Shown here one piece after another: positions 10,673 through 18,806 of a stretch of 64,000 nt of DNA. The notes below the pieces were generated by a model. That model ran no database searches and was not told the origin of the DNA. It saw only the letters and a program-made list of their open reading frames with translations. The first letter of the stretch is position 1. Each line of letters opens with the position of its first letter. The stretch comes from Vibrio neptunius (GTDB taxonomy: Bacteria; Pseudomonadota; Gammaproteobacteria; Enterobacterales; Vibrionaceae): NCBI RefSeq assembly GCF_000967495.1, contig NZ_JXXU01000002.1:1-64000 (forward strand). Direction: 5' to 3'. The translations under genes were made by a program, and so were the position numbers.

Positions 10673-12049
10673 ATGAAAATCATCATTCTTGGCGCTGGTC
10701 AGGTAGGCGGTACACTGGCAGAGAATCTGGTCGGTGAAAACAATGACATCACCATAGTCGACAGAAATAGTGATCGACTGCGTGAGCTGCAAGATAAATA
10801 TGATTTACGGGTAGTGAACGGCTACGCCAGTCACCCAGATGTGCTGCGTGAAGCCGGCGCACAAGATGCCGACATGTTGGTCGCCGTGACCAATATGGAT
10901 GAAACCAATATGGCGGCCTGTCAGGTTGCCTTTTCTCTGTTTAATACTCCCAACCGAATCGCTCGTATCCGCTCGCCACAATACTTGGCCGAGAAAGAAG
11001 CGCTATTCCAATCCGGTGCCGTTCCGGTTGACCACCTGATCGCACCTGAAGAACTGGTGACCAGCTACATCGAGCGCCTGATCCAATATCCGGGGGCACT
11101 GCAAGTGGTGAGCTTCGCCGAACAGAAAGTCAGCTTAGTGGCGGTGAAAGCATATTACGGTGGCCCGCTGGTTGGTAATGCCCTATCTGCCTTGCGTGAG
11201 CACATGCCACACATCGATACTCGCGTTGCCGCTATTTTCCGTCAGGGGCGCCCCATCCGCCCTCAGGGCACCACCATTATCGAAGCCGACGATGAAGTGT
11301 TCTTCGTCGCCGCCAGTAACCACATCCGTTCGGTCATGAGTGAACTGCAGCGACTGGAAAAGCCGTATCGCCGCATCATGATTGTCGGAGGTGGTAACAT
11401 CGGCGCCAGCTTAGCTAAGCGCCTTGAGCAGTCCTACAGCGTCAAGTTGATTGAACGCAGTTACCAGCGCGCTGAAAAGCTGTCTGAAGAGCTGGAAAAC
11501 ACCATTGTTTTCTGTGGTGATGCTGCGGATCAGGAACTGCTTACCGAAGAAAATATCGATCAGGTCGACGTGTTCATCGCCCTGACCAATGAAGACGAAA
11601 CGAATATCATGTCCGCCATGCTGGCGAAACGCATGGGAGCCAAGAAAGTGATGGTGCTTATCCAGCGCGGTGCCTATGTGGATCTGGTTCAGGGTGGGGT
11701 GATTGACGTCGCTATCTCACCTCAGCAAGCAACGATTTCCGCCCTGCTAACGCACGTCCGTCGGGCTGATATTGTTAACGTCTCTTCACTACGTCGCGGC
11801 GCAGCAGAAGCCATCGAAGCCATCGCCCACGGTGATGAAACCACTTCTAAAGTCGTTGGTCGTGCGATTGGCGACATCAAGTTACCACCGGGCACAACTA
11901 TCGGTGCGATTGTGCGTGGTGAAGAAGTATTGATCGCTCATGACAGAACCGTGATTGAGCAAGACGACCATGTGGTCATGTTCCTAGTGGATAAGAAGTA
12001 CGTTCCAGACGTCGAAGCGCTATTCCAGCCGAGTCCTTTCTTCCTTTAG
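10673..12049 (+). CDS. trkA: Trk potassium channel regulator TrkA
   Basis: Cytoplasmic NAD(H)-binding gating ring of the Trk K+ uptake system. The 458-residue protein is an internal duplication: RCK-N domain 1 with [13 protein letters not shown] (about 6-18), RCK-C 1 (about 140-215), RCK-N domain 2 with [13 protein letters not shown] (about 240-252), and RCK-C 2 at the C-terminus. trkH follows 10 bp downstream, so channel and regulator are co-expressed. The length equals E. coli TrkA (458). Confidence 0.97.
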   Translation: MKIIILGAGQVGGTLAENLVGENNDITIVDRNSDRLRELQDKYDLRVVNGYASHPDVLREAGAQDADMLVAVTNMDETNMAACQVAFSLFNTPNRIARIRSPQYLAEKEALFQSGAVPVDHLIAPEELVTSYIERLIQYPGALQVVSFAEQKVSLVAVKAYYGGPLVGNALSALREHMPHIDTRVAAIFRQGRPIRPQGTTIIEADDEVFFVAASNHIRSVMSELQRLEKPYRRIMIVGGGNIGASLAKRLEQSYSVKLIERSYQRAEKLSEELENTIVFCGDAADQELLTEENIDQVDVFIALTNEDETNIMSAMLAKRMGAKKVMVLIQRGAYVDLVQGGVIDVAISPQQATISALLTHVRRADIVNVSSLRRGAAEAIEAIAHGDETTSKVVGRAIGDIKLPPGTTIGAIVRGEEVLIAHDRTVIEQDDHVVMFLVDKKYVPDVEALFQPSPFFL

Positions 12050-12059
12050 GATCGACACT

Positions 12060-13505
12060 ATGGTCAACTTACGTCCTGTACTGTTTGTCATCGGGCTGGT
12101 TCTATCGAAACTGGCCCTATTCATGTACGTGCCCACTCTGGTGGCTTTCTTTACAGGCACCTCTGGCTTTCTTGAATTTGGTCAGTCAGTGGTTATCACC
12201 CATCTTGCCGCCTTCGTCTGTCTGACTATCGGCCGCACTAAGCGTTTTAAGCTCAGTGCGAGGGATATGTTCCTTATTACCAGCCTCGTTTGGATGGTTG
12301 CCAGTGCCTTTGCAGCTCTGCCGTTTGTTTTCATTAACCACATCAGTTTTACCGATGCATACTTTGAAACCATGTCTGGCATTACCACAACAGGCTCAAC
12401 CGTACTCAGCGGACTTGATGACATGGCCCCGAGCATCTTGCTGTGGCGTTCCATCTTGCAGTGGCTTGGTGGAATAGGCTTCATTGTCATGGCGGTCGCA
12501 GTGCTCCCAATGCTCAACGTCGGTGGTATGAAGCTATTCCATACAGAATCTTCTGACTGGTCAGATAAAAGCAGCCCACGCGCCAAGACCGTGGCAAAAA
12601 ATATCATGTTGGTCTACCTGATCCTCACTGGATTGTGCATGATCGGCTACCTTCTGACGGGCATGAATTTATTCGAAGCCATTAACCACTCGTTCACCAC
12701 TCTCTCGACAGGCGGCTATTCCACTTCAGATGGCTCAATGAACCACTTTTCTAACGGCTCTCATTGGGTAGCGACCCTGTTTATGTTCCTCGGTGGCCTA
12801 CCCTTCTTACTGTTTGTAGCAGCAATACGCAAGCGACGGGTAGATGAGTTAATCAGTGACGCGCAGGTACGCGGTTTCACCTACCTGTTTCTTATCACCA
12901 GCCTGATCATTTCAGCTTGGTTAGTGATACGAGATGGCTACAGCGTCATGGACGCGCTACGGGTGTCGATGTTCAACATCGTCTCTGTCGTCACAACCAC
13001 AGGGTTTGGTCTAGAAGACTTCACCGCATGGGGTGCACTGCCAACCACCTTGTTTGCCTTCTTAATGATGGCGGGAGCCTGTTCAGGATCAACCTCCGGC
13101 GGAATCAAAGTCTTCCGCTTTCAGATTGCGATGACGCTACTCAACAAACAAATGATGAAGCTTATTCACCCTTCTGGGGTATTTGTTCAGCGTTACAATC
13201 ATAGACCGGTAAACGATGACATCGTACGCTCTGTGGTTGCGTTCGCATTAATGTTCTTTATCACGATTATTTTTATTGCTGGATGCTTAAGCGCATTGGG
13301 ACTAGATCCTATTACCAGCATTTCCGGGTCTATCACCGCCGTGGCCAACGTTGGTCCTGGCATGGGTGCAGTGATTGGGCCGACGGGTAACTTTGCCCCA
13401 TTACCAGATACCGCTAAGTGGCTTCTCAGCTTCGGCATGCTGATGGGGCGACTCGAAATCCTCACCTTATTGGTGCTATTTTTCCCGGCTTTCTGGAAAC
13501 GTTAA
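12060..13505 (+). CDS. trkH: Trk potassium uptake channel TrkH
   Basis: Inner-membrane K+-translocating subunit with four pore-loop repeats. The 481-residue hydrophobic protein shows filter-type segments TTTGSTV (about 110-116), STGGYST (about 217-223), TTTGFGLEDF (about 310-319) and ANVGPGMG (about 430-437), each carrying the conserved filter glycine. It works with TrkA from the gene before it. Length and order match V. parahaemolyticus/V. cholerae-type TrkH. Confidence 0.96.
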   Translation: MVNLRPVLFVIGLVLSKLALFMYVPTLVAFFTGTSGFLEFGQSVVITHLAAFVCLTIGRTKRFKLSARDMFLITSLVWMVASAFAALPFVFINHISFTDAYFETMSGITTTGSTVLSGLDDMAPSILLWRSILQWLGGIGFIVMAVAVLPMLNVGGMKLFHTESSDWSDKSSPRAKTVAKNIMLVYLILTGLCMIGYLLTGMNLFEAINHSFTTLSTGGYSTSDGSMNHFSNGSHWVATLFMFLGGLPFLLFVAAIRKRRVDELISDAQVRGFTYLFLITSLIISAWLVIRDGYSVMDALRVSMFNIVSVVTTTGFGLEDFTAWGALPTTLFAFLMMAGACSGSTSGGIKVFRFQIAMTLLNKQMMKLIHPSGVFVQRYNHRPVNDDIVRSVVAFALMFFITIIFIAGCLSALGLDPITSISGSITAVANVGPGMGAVIGPTGNFAPLPDTAKWLLSFGMLMGRLEILTLLVLFFPAFWKR

Positions 13506-13515
13506 GGATATAACA

Positions 13516-14115
13516 ATGAACAAACTTATCGGACTTTTTACCTTGCTAACCAGTTCATTGGTGTTTGCCAGCCAAACTGTCACTCTCGAAGATGGTCGCC
13601 AAGTTCAGCTTAATGACGACTTCACTTGGCAATATGTAGTGCCAGTGGAAACAACCAAGACCAATGAAATAGCAGCAGTTAAAGATACCGTTCAGCCAGC
13701 CGCCACCATTCCAATTAAGAAGCCTAAAGTGGCGACCATTCCGCTGATCGAGAAAGCCGTAGGAACCATAGCTACTGTCGGCAGCGATCGCGCAACCATG
13801 CAACTGTCTGACTCAGGTGTGGAAGTGTTATTAGGCGCAGTAAGCTATGAAAATGGTCAGCTGATAATTCCAACTTCAGTCACGAACCAAAGCAGCCAAT
13901 CAGTGATTTTAGTGGAAATCGAAATTCAGGTCTCGACGACCTCTGGAGACGTGCTGAGCAAAAAGTCAGTCAAAGTGTGGCAATCCATCAAGCGCATGGC
14001 CGACACGTATCTACGCCCTCAACAAGTAGAACAGGGTAAAACGATTGAACTGGCGATTGATAAAGCTGAGCAGTATTTAGTAACCGCCAAAGTCGTTAAT
14101 CTCGCAACACGTTAG
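13516..14115 (+). CDS. Secreted DUF3157 family protein
   Basis: A 199-residue protein with an N-terminal signal peptide (about residues 1-18, ending VFASQ) followed by [20 protein letters not shown], the start typical of DUF3157 proteins, a Thr/Ala/Pro-rich linker (about 45-70) and a beta-rich C-terminal domain with [19 protein letters not shown] (about 117-135), which looks like an Ig-like fold. Probably periplasmic or outer-membrane facing. It follows trkH by 10 bp and may be the operon's last gene; its stop overlaps convergent hlyIII by 4 bp. Function unknown. Confidence 0.75.
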   Translation: MNKLIGLFTLLTSSLVFASQTVTLEDGRQVQLNDDFTWQYVVPVETTKTNEIAAVKDTVQPAATIPIKKPKVATIPLIEKAVGTIATVGSDRATMQLSDSGVEVLLGAVSYENGQLIIPTSVTNQSSQSVILVEIEIQVSTTSGDVLSKKSVKVWQSIKRMADTYLRPQQVEQGKTIELAIDKAEQYLVTAKVVNLATR

Positions 14116-14765
14116 ATCGGCTCGACATAGAGATAAATCGCTAGAAAATGACAGGCGCATCCTGCTAAAACAAAGCCATGCCAAATGGCGTGGTTAAATG
14201 GGATGCGCTTAGCGACATAGAAAATCACGCCCAGTGAATAGATCACTCCTCCCGCAGCCAGCAAAGTTAACCCTCCAACATCCAGATTCAACGCCAGTTG
14301 GTAAATGACCACCAGCGATAGCCAACCCATCAATAAGTAGGTCACAAGCGAAAGCTTTTTAAAGCGATAGACAAATGCCAATTTCATGATGATGCCGACC
14401 AGAGCGATGCTCCAGATGACGATCATCAAACCAATCGCCAAAGGCGTTCTGAGGCTAACGAGCAAAAATGGTGTATAGCTGCCAGCAATCAGCAAATAAA
14501 TCGCACAATGATCAAACGTTTTAAGCGCCCGCTTGGCTTTCTGGTAAGGAATCGCGTGATACAAAGTGGAAGCAAGAAACAGCACGATCATGCTGCCACC
14601 GTAGATGCTCATACTGGTAATAGTCAGAGCATCTGCATTGTGATCAACAGCTTTGATCAGCAGCAACACCAAGCCCACAATACCAAGTACCATACCGATA
14701 CCGTGGGTCAGTGTATTGGCGATTTCTTCTTTGACGCTGTAAGGCGCAGTGTGATTGGTCGACAT
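14112..14765 (-). CDS. Hemolysin III / PAQR family membrane protein
   Basis: A 217-residue seven-helix inner-membrane protein of the HlyIII/TrhA (YqfA) branch of the PAQR superfamily. Family features visible are [13 protein letters not shown] (about 13-25), [19 protein letters not shown] (about 54-72), [17 protein letters not shown] (about 85-101) and the C-terminal [16 protein letters not shown] (about 191-206), which together hold the metal-binding histidines. Despite the name, most members are not proven haemolysins; E. coli YqfA is linked to membrane homeostasis. A strong inverted repeat lies just upstream of the start. Confidence 0.9.
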   Translation of the reverse strand: MSTNHTAPYSVKEEIANTLTHGIGMVLGIVGLVLLLIKAVDHNADALTITSMSIYGGSMIVLFLASTLYHAIPYQKAKRALKTFDHCAIYLLIAGSYTPFLLVSLRTPLAIGLMIVIWSIALVGIIMKLAFVYRFKKLSLVTYLLMGWLSLVVIYQLALNLDVGGLTLLAAGGVIYSLGVIFYVAKRIPFNHAIWHGFVLAGCACHFLAIYLYVEPI

Positions 14766-14770
14766 AACAA

Positions 14771-14806
14771 GCCATACTCTGGTGGAATATTTACTCCAAA
14801 GTATGG
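14771..14806. repeat. Near-perfect inverted repeat upstream of hlyIII
   Basis: GCCATACTCTGGTG (14771-14784) is matched by an almost perfect inverted copy, CTCCAAAGTATGGC, at 14793-14806. It lies 6 bp before the hlyIII start codon on the reverse strand, so in the mRNA it would fold directly over the ribosome-binding region; as DNA it could be an operator. There is no following T-run on either strand, so a terminator is unlikely. A second short inverted repeat, CTTACACTTGTAAG, follows at about 14816-14829. Confidence 0.6.
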
Positions 14807-14849
14807 CATACTCAGCTTACACTTGTAAGCCCAAAAAGTTAACTTTACG

Positions 14850-15647
14850 TTAAGAGTGACTGTCGAGATACTCCAAAACTTGCTGACCAGCTTGATCTGC
14901 CGGGGTCTCAACAGAGATGGTCATCTGGCGTTTTAACTGCCCGCTTCCTAGCAAGCTCGCCAGCATTCCTCTTGCACCTTCACGATGACGATCAATTTCA
15001 AACCACATCTGTAATTGATCATCGCTGCGGTACGCCACAATTTCCAGTTCACGCCAGCGACCATGAAAAGGCCCTGTGGTCGGTACAAATTCAAACTCCT
15101 GAACAAACGGCAATTCAAACCCTTCGACAGCTTCACACTCAACTTGGCGGATACGCAAACCCTGCTCTTCCAAAGCAGTAAAAATACCATCTAACAAAGG
15201 ATCTGGGCGTACCGTAAGAATATCAGTGTCACTAGGATCCTTAGCCAAAGCGATATTCAGCCCTGTTTCCAACCACACTTTAGATTCGCCAATGGTGACT
15301 GGGGTATTCCATGGCACATCCAACTCCACTTCAAAATCACGCGTTTCACCAGGCTCAATGGTAAATGCATACGGCAAGGTCCAATGAGCTAAGGTATAAC
15401 TGGTCGGCATCCGGCGCATATGACCGCTGTTATGCCTATCTCTATCTTGATTGGCTGGTACTTCTTTGATGTAGCGGCAATAAAGCTTCATCTCAATATT
15501 ATCAATTTCCTGAGCCGTCGAACCGCCATAGACATGAATCGTCACATTGACCTTTTCACCTGGGTACAGCACTTCCTGCTGCAGAACGGAATCGACTTTT
15601 GCAGAACCGATACCAAAACTCGCGAGGGTTTTTTTAAAAAACGACAT
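14850..15647 (-). CDS. Spo0M-like sporulation-control family protein
   Basis: A 265-residue protein of the SpoOM (arrestin-like) family. It starts MSFFKKTLASFGIGSAKVD, followed by LYPGEKVNVTIHVYGGSTAQ (about 31-50) and the ETRDFEVELDVPWNTPVT block (about 107-124), both typical of the family, and has a C-terminal domain from about 170. In Bacillus Spo0M affects sporulation; in non-sporulating bacteria the role is unknown. I chose the ATG at 15647, with AAGGAGGT five bases before it; the GTG at 15653 lies inside that Shine-Dalgarno. Confidence 0.85.
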   Translation of the reverse strand: MSFFKKTLASFGIGSAKVDSVLQQEVLYPGEKVNVTIHVYGGSTAQEIDNIEMKLYCRYIKEVPANQDRDRHNSGHMRRMPTSYTLAHWTLPYAFTIEPGETRDFEVELDVPWNTPVTIGESKVWLETGLNIALAKDPSDTDILTVRPDPLLDGIFTALEEQGLRIRQVECEAVEGFELPFVQEFEFVPTTGPFHGRWRELEIVAYRSDDQLQMWFEIDRHREGARGMLASLLGSGQLKRQMTISVETPADQAGQQVLEYLDSHS

Positions 15648-15730
15648 ACACACCTCCTTGGTAAAGCGCAGCCATCAATATAATCACACAGTATCATACT
15701 AATCCGCACACTTGTCTCACTGCTACTACG

Positions 15731-15755
15731 CCTCTCACATAATTGTAGTGAGAGG
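15731..15755. repeat. 8-bp inverted repeat, possible operator
   Basis: CCTCTCAC (15731-15738) and GTGAGAGG (15748-15755) form a perfect inverted repeat around a 9-base A/T-rich centre, in the gap upstream of the Spo0M-like gene. Symmetry and spacing suit a dimeric regulator; nothing identifies it. Confidence 0.4.
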
Positions 15756-15765
15756 GAACAAATAC

Positions 15766-15811
15766 GATCGATTAGATATCGATCAATTGATCGGATGATG
15801 CTAATCTGATC
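15766..15811. promoter_or_regulatory. Cluster of four GATC (Dam) sites
   Basis: GATC occurs at 15766, 15781, 15789 and 15808, four sites in 46 bp where chance would give about one per 256 bp. Two lie in the palindrome GATCAATTGATC. Such clusters bind SeqA and can make nearby promoters methylation sensitive. It lies upstream of the foldable RNA segment and small ORF that follow. Confidence 0.5.
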
Positions 15812-15840
15812 TCTGATATGCATATTTCATATCATTATTC

Positions 15841-15916
15841 CTGATTAGCTATTTGGATTGGCGTGAGCCAGAAGAGCCATGCTTCAGTAATGAGGCGCAA
15901 CTCATGGCTAATCAGG
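15841..15916 (+). ncRNA. Possible structured RNA or leader segment
   Basis: The ends CCTGATTAGC (15841-15850) and GCTAATCAGG (15907-15916) are perfectly complementary over 10 bp. The 56 bases between contain three small hairpins: TGGC-GTGA-GCCA (GNRA loop), GAAG...CTTC and ATGAG-GCGCAA-CTCAT. Together this can fold as a closed multi-branch junction, as in riboswitches and structured leaders. I do not recognise a known family. Transcription rightward would lead through the small ORF to the terminator at 16131. Seen by eye only; no folding energy was computed. Confidence 0.4.
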
Positions 15917-15959
15917 CCAGAAGTTCGGCAATGGATGTGCCTGACAGTTAGGTTAATCA

Positions 15960-16127
15960 ATGCGCCCAACAGCAGTCAGGTGTACGTCGCACACAAACCG
16001 TGCGATGCGTCGTCGTGGTGGCTTTGTCACTACTCCAGCGGCAACAAAACTCGCGCCCGGAATGACTTTAGTGGAAAAGACGGCTTTAATAGCGTCAGCT
16101 TCAGCCAAAGTCACTAAGGCGGCATAG
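15960..16127 (+). CDS. Candidate 55-residue small protein
   Basis: An open frame beginning MRPTAVRCTSHTNRAMRRRG and ending TKAA, stop at 16125-16127. It is basic, Arg-rich in the first half and Ala/Thr/Ser-rich in the second. Support: a weak TTAGGT eight bases upstream, use of common vibrio codons (CGT, GGT), and a perfect intrinsic terminator starting 4 bp after the stop. I recognise no domain. It may equally be a chance ORF inside a structured non-coding transcript; an internal ATG at 16005 would give a 40-residue form. Confidence 0.4.
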   Translation: MRPTAVRCTSHTNRAMRRRGGFVTTPAATKLAPGMTLVEKTALIASASAKVTKAA

Positions 16128-16130
16128 GCA

Positions 16131-16157
16131 AAAAGCGCAGTCTCCACTGCGCTTTTT
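16131..16157 (+). terminator. Intrinsic terminator after the small ORF
   Basis: AAAAGCGCAGT (16131-16141), loop CTCC, ACTGCGCTTTT (16146-16156) and more T: an 11-bp perfect stem with T-tract. No listed long gene precedes it on the + strand, so it marks the end of an otherwise unannotated transcript (structured segment plus small ORF). Flanking A- and T-tracts would also allow use from the other strand. Confidence 0.8.
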
Positions 16158-16252
16158 CTTTTCTCACTCTCCTCACCTCTGAGCCCATAGTATTGGCCTG
16201 CCTGATTTGATACCTTAGCCACATACCAACATAGAAAGTGTGGAGAAAGCCG

Positions 16253-16519
16253 ATGAAGTGCCATCGTATTGAAGAGCTAATCGAACTACTCGAGCCTGAA
16301 TGGCAAAAAGACCAGCACATGAACCTGCTACAGTTTATTGTCAAGCTAACACAAGAGGCTGGTTACCAAGGTCAACTTGAAGATCTCACCGACGATGTGC
16401 TTATCTACCATCTCAAAATGCGCAATAGCAATAAAGATGAAATGATTCCGGGGTTGAAAAAAGATCAGGAAGACGATTTTAAAACCGCGATCCTTCGGGC
16501 TCGAGGCATCATCGAGTGA
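16253..16519 (+). CDS. yihD: YihD family protein (DUF1040)
   Basis: An 88-residue acidic, helical protein matching E. coli YihD (89 residues) in length and in the blocks [13 protein letters not shown] (about 4-16) and [14 protein letters not shown] (about 45-58). Function unknown. I chose ATG 16253, which has GGAG seven bases upstream; a longer frame from 16238 lacks support. In E. coli yihD is directly upstream of srkA-dsbA; here ccoG and a 14.6-kb prophage lie in between. Confidence 0.9.
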   Translation: MKCHRIEELIELLEPEWQKDQHMNLLQFIVKLTQEAGYQGQLEDLTDDVLIYHLKMRNSNKDEMIPGLKKDQEDDFKTAILRARGIIE

Positions 16520-16534
16520 TCAGGCTGAAGCCAG

Positions 16535-16558
16535 AGCGACCACAAGGTCGCTTTTTTT
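16535..16558 (+). terminator. Terminator after yihD
   Basis: AGCGACC-ACAA-GGTCGCT followed by seven T's, starting 16 bp after the yihD stop: a textbook intrinsic terminator. Confidence 0.9.
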
Positions 16559-16770
16559 ATATCCAAATCATTTAAGTGAGTAAAACTGTTAGGCATTTTT
16601 TTTATAAAACTGTACTGATCTTTGTTGTTAAAGGTTGATAGTCTTAAAGAAATAAAAAAATGATTGCGTATATAATCGCTGTCCATAAGAAAATACTAAA
16701 ATATTAAAGAGCACAGTCGATAGAGCGGGATCGCTAAGAAATCTCGCCTTTAGCCCAAGAAGGAAGCGTA

Positions 16771-18189
16771 ATGAGTCAGGACAAAATTGAGATCAAAGAC
16801 GTGACTCCAAAAACCTTTAATCCCAAGACGCACAAAAACACTGGGGACAGGTTTAACCCGAGCAACCGCATCTACGTGCGTGAAAGTAAGGGCACATTTC
16901 AGCAGTTACGTCGATATGGAGGCTGGTTGCTACTGGTTCTCTTCGCTATGGTGCCTTGGATTCCTTACGGGGAACGTCAAGCGGTGCTATTGGACCTTGG
17001 TCATCAGCAGTTTAACTTCTTTGGTACCACACTTTACCCACAAGATCTGACCTTGCTGGCATTGCTGTTCATGATTTCTGCTTTCGGTCTGTTCTTTCTC
17101 ACCACCTTCTTAGGTCGCGTGTGGTGTGGCTATTTGTGTCCACAAACCGTCTGGACCTTCATGTACATCTGGTTTGAAGAGAAACTGGAAGGCAGCGCCA
17201 ACAAACGCCGCAAACAAGACTCAGGCAAGCTGACCGCTAACCTTGCAATGCGTAAAGGGCTAAAGCACCTTGCGTGGTGGGTCATTGCACTCGCAACAGG
17301 TTTCACCTTTACTGGGTACTTTGTCCCAGTGAAAGATCTTGTACTTGGTTTCTTCACCCTCAACGCGGATTTCTGGCCTGTGTTCTGGGTGCTATTCTTT
17401 GCAGGCTGTACCTACGCGAATGCAGGCTGGATGCGCTCGATTATGTGTGTCCACATGTGTCCGTATGCACGCTTCCAGTCAGCCATGTTTGATAAAGATA
17501 CCTTCATCGTTGGCTACGATACAAAACGGGGCGAATCTCGTGGTGCTCGCTCACGTAAAGCAGATCCAAAGGCGCTGGGGTTAGGTGACTGTATCGACTG
17601 TAACCTATGTGTGCAGGTATGCCCAACTGGCATCGATATTCGCGATGGTCTGCAATATGAGTGTATTAACTGTGGCGCCTGTATTGATGCCTGTGACAAT
17701 ACTATGGATAGGATGGGCTATGAAAAAGGCCTGATCAGCTATACTACAGAGCATCGTTTATCAGGCAAAAATACTAAAGTCATGCGCCCTAAACTACTTG
17801 GCTATGGCGCAGTATTGCTAATCATGATAGGCCTGTTCTTCGCTCAAGTCGCGGCCGTTGATCCAGCCGGCCTTAGCGTACTGCGTGATCGTAATCAGTT
17901 ATTCCGCATGAACAGCTCCGGCGAAGTGGAAAATACTTACACTTTGAAAATCATCAACAAAACTCAACAAAACCAAGAATATAAATTGGATGTGTTAGGG
18001 CTCACTGATGTTTCTTGGTACGGCAAACAAACCGTCAACGTTGCACCGGGCGAAGTGTACAATCTGCCAATGAGCTTAGGTGTCAATCCAGATAATCTCC
18101 GCTCTCCTGTTGCGACAATTCAGTTTATACTGTCCGATAGCGAAGACTTTACGATTGAAGTAGAAAGCCGCTTTATTAAAAAGCTTTAG
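16771..18189 (+). CDS. ccoG: Cytochrome c oxidase accessory protein CcoG (RdxA/FixG)
   Basis: Membrane iron-sulfur protein needed for copper handling in assembly of cbb3-type cytochrome oxidase. The 472-residue protein has N-terminal membrane helices (about 48-65, 85-112, 160-185, 195-215), a CxxxCP motif in WCGYLCPQ (about 114-121), an [4Fe-4S] pair CIDCNLCVQVCP and CINCGACIDACD (about 272-283, 295-306), another helix near 345-365 and a C-terminal Ig-like FixG domain. Its transcript is predicted to end at the hairpin that became the prophage attachment site. The bound GGAAG is ten bases before the ATG. Confidence 0.95.
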   Translation: MSQDKIEIKDVTPKTFNPKTHKNTGDRFNPSNRIYVRESKGTFQQLRRYGGWLLLVLFAMVPWIPYGERQAVLLDLGHQQFNFFGTTLYPQDLTLLALLFMISAFGLFFLTTFLGRVWCGYLCPQTVWTFMYIWFEEKLEGSANKRRKQDSGKLTANLAMRKGLKHLAWWVIALATGFTFTGYFVPVKDLVLGFFTLNADFWPVFWVLFFAGCTYANAGWMRSIMCVHMCPYARFQSAMFDKDTFIVGYDTKRGESRGARSRKADPKALGLGDCIDCNLCVQVCPTGIDIRDGLQYECINCGACIDACDNTMDRMGYEKGLISYTTEHRLSGKNTKVMRPKLLGYGAVLLIMIGLFFAQVAAVDPAGLSVLRDRNQLFRMNSSGEVENTYTLKIINKTQQNQEYKLDVLGLTDVSWYGKQTVNVAPGEVYNLPMSLGVNPDNLRSPVATIQFILSDSEDFTIEVESRFIKKL

Positions 18190-18219
18190 CGGCTACCTCT
18201 ACCTAAAATATGGAAAAGG

Positions 18220-18234
18220 GCTCAGCAATGAGCC
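18220..18234 (+). repeat. attL: 15-bp direct repeat in ccoG terminator
   Basis: GCTCAGCAATGAGCC, identical to 32861-32875. With the preceding G it forms the hairpin GGCTCA-GCAA-TGAGCC, 31 bp after the ccoG stop. The repeat fits the integrase-mediated crossover core. The T-tract after the stem is interrupted here (TTTCTG), while the better T-tract (CCCTTTTT) is at the right copy. Confidence 0.85.
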
Positions 18235-18304
18235 TTTCTGAAAAATATAAACATTTAAAATTCAATAACTTAAAAAACAGCTTCCCACATATTGACCACA
18301 AAAT

Positions 18305-18796
18305 ATGAACCAAAGTAATCAAACACCTACAGTATCTTTCTTAATACAAGAAATTGACAAAAGTATTAAAGTTCTCAAACCCAAAGTGAAAAAACAAAAA
18401 AATCGTGCCAGCTTATTTACAGGCCTTTCAGTCGCTTTGGGGGCACTCGTAACCCTGACCCTAGGCATTGATGCCACTGGCTGGGAAGCGACCCAAAAAA
18501 ACAGCGCGTTGATACTTGGAGCACTATTAACAATCGTAAATGGATGGACAGCTGTTTTTGATCACAAAAAGCTATGGATAAGACAAAAATCTACTCTACT
18601 CGACCTTTATCACCTCAAAAATCAAGTTAACTATATTGTAGCGACAAGCGGACAAGCGGAAAGTGAAGCAGTTGACGAAATATTCGAGCAATATCAGGAC
18701 ATCTGGGAGCGAGATGGTAATGAGTGGAGAAGCATCATCTATAAAACAGCCTCAAAAAAACAACCAGAAATGCCAAATGTAAAGGATCAACAATAG
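18305..18796 (+). CDS. SLATT-like two-helix membrane protein (putative effector)
   Basis: A 163-residue protein with a basic coiled N-terminus (KVLKPKVKKQKNRA, about 22-35), two membrane helices (about 36-55 and 67-85) and a cytoplasmic helical tail with YHLKNQVNYI (about 103-112). This layout is that of SLATT domains (DUF4231-like), 2TM proteins that Burroughs, Aravind and colleagues predicted to be pore-forming effectors switched on by nucleotide signals in bacterial conflict systems. It is first in a three-gene operon with an NA37-like and a RelA/SpoT-like gene, inside the prophage. No clear Shine-Dalgarno precedes the ATG. A holin is an alternative, but the long tail and partners argue against it. 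Confidence 0.6.
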   Translation: MNQSNQTPTVSFLIQEIDKSIKVLKPKVKKQKNRASLFTGLSVALGALVTLTLGIDATGWEATQKNSALILGALLTIVNGWTAVFDHKKLWIRQKSTLLDLYHLKNQVNYIVATSGQAESEAVDEIFEQYQDIWERDGNEWRSIIYKTASKKQPEMPNVKDQQ

Positions 18797-18806
18797 GGAT
18801 ATGTAA

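Noticed and set aside
14112..14765. True haemolysin / virulence toxin
   Set aside because: The HlyIII name is historical; PAQR/TrhA membrane proteins of this type are widespread in non-pathogens and no toxin feature is seen.
15863..16117. 84-residue forward frame from GTG 15863
   Set aside because: Composition (many Cys, Trp, His, Ser) unlike a protein, and it would start inside the foldable RNA segment; the frame ending at 16127 fits the terminator better.
15953..16264. 103-residue reverse frame over the small-ORF region
   Set aside because: Runs through the strong terminator and the yihD start, lacks a Shine-Dalgarno and any recognisable motif; it mirrors the Ala/Thr-rich small ORF.
18305..18796. 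Holin of the prophage
   Set aside because: It faces away from the phage operon, has a long cytoplasmic tail after the two helices, and is coupled to NA37-like and RelA/SpoT-like genes.
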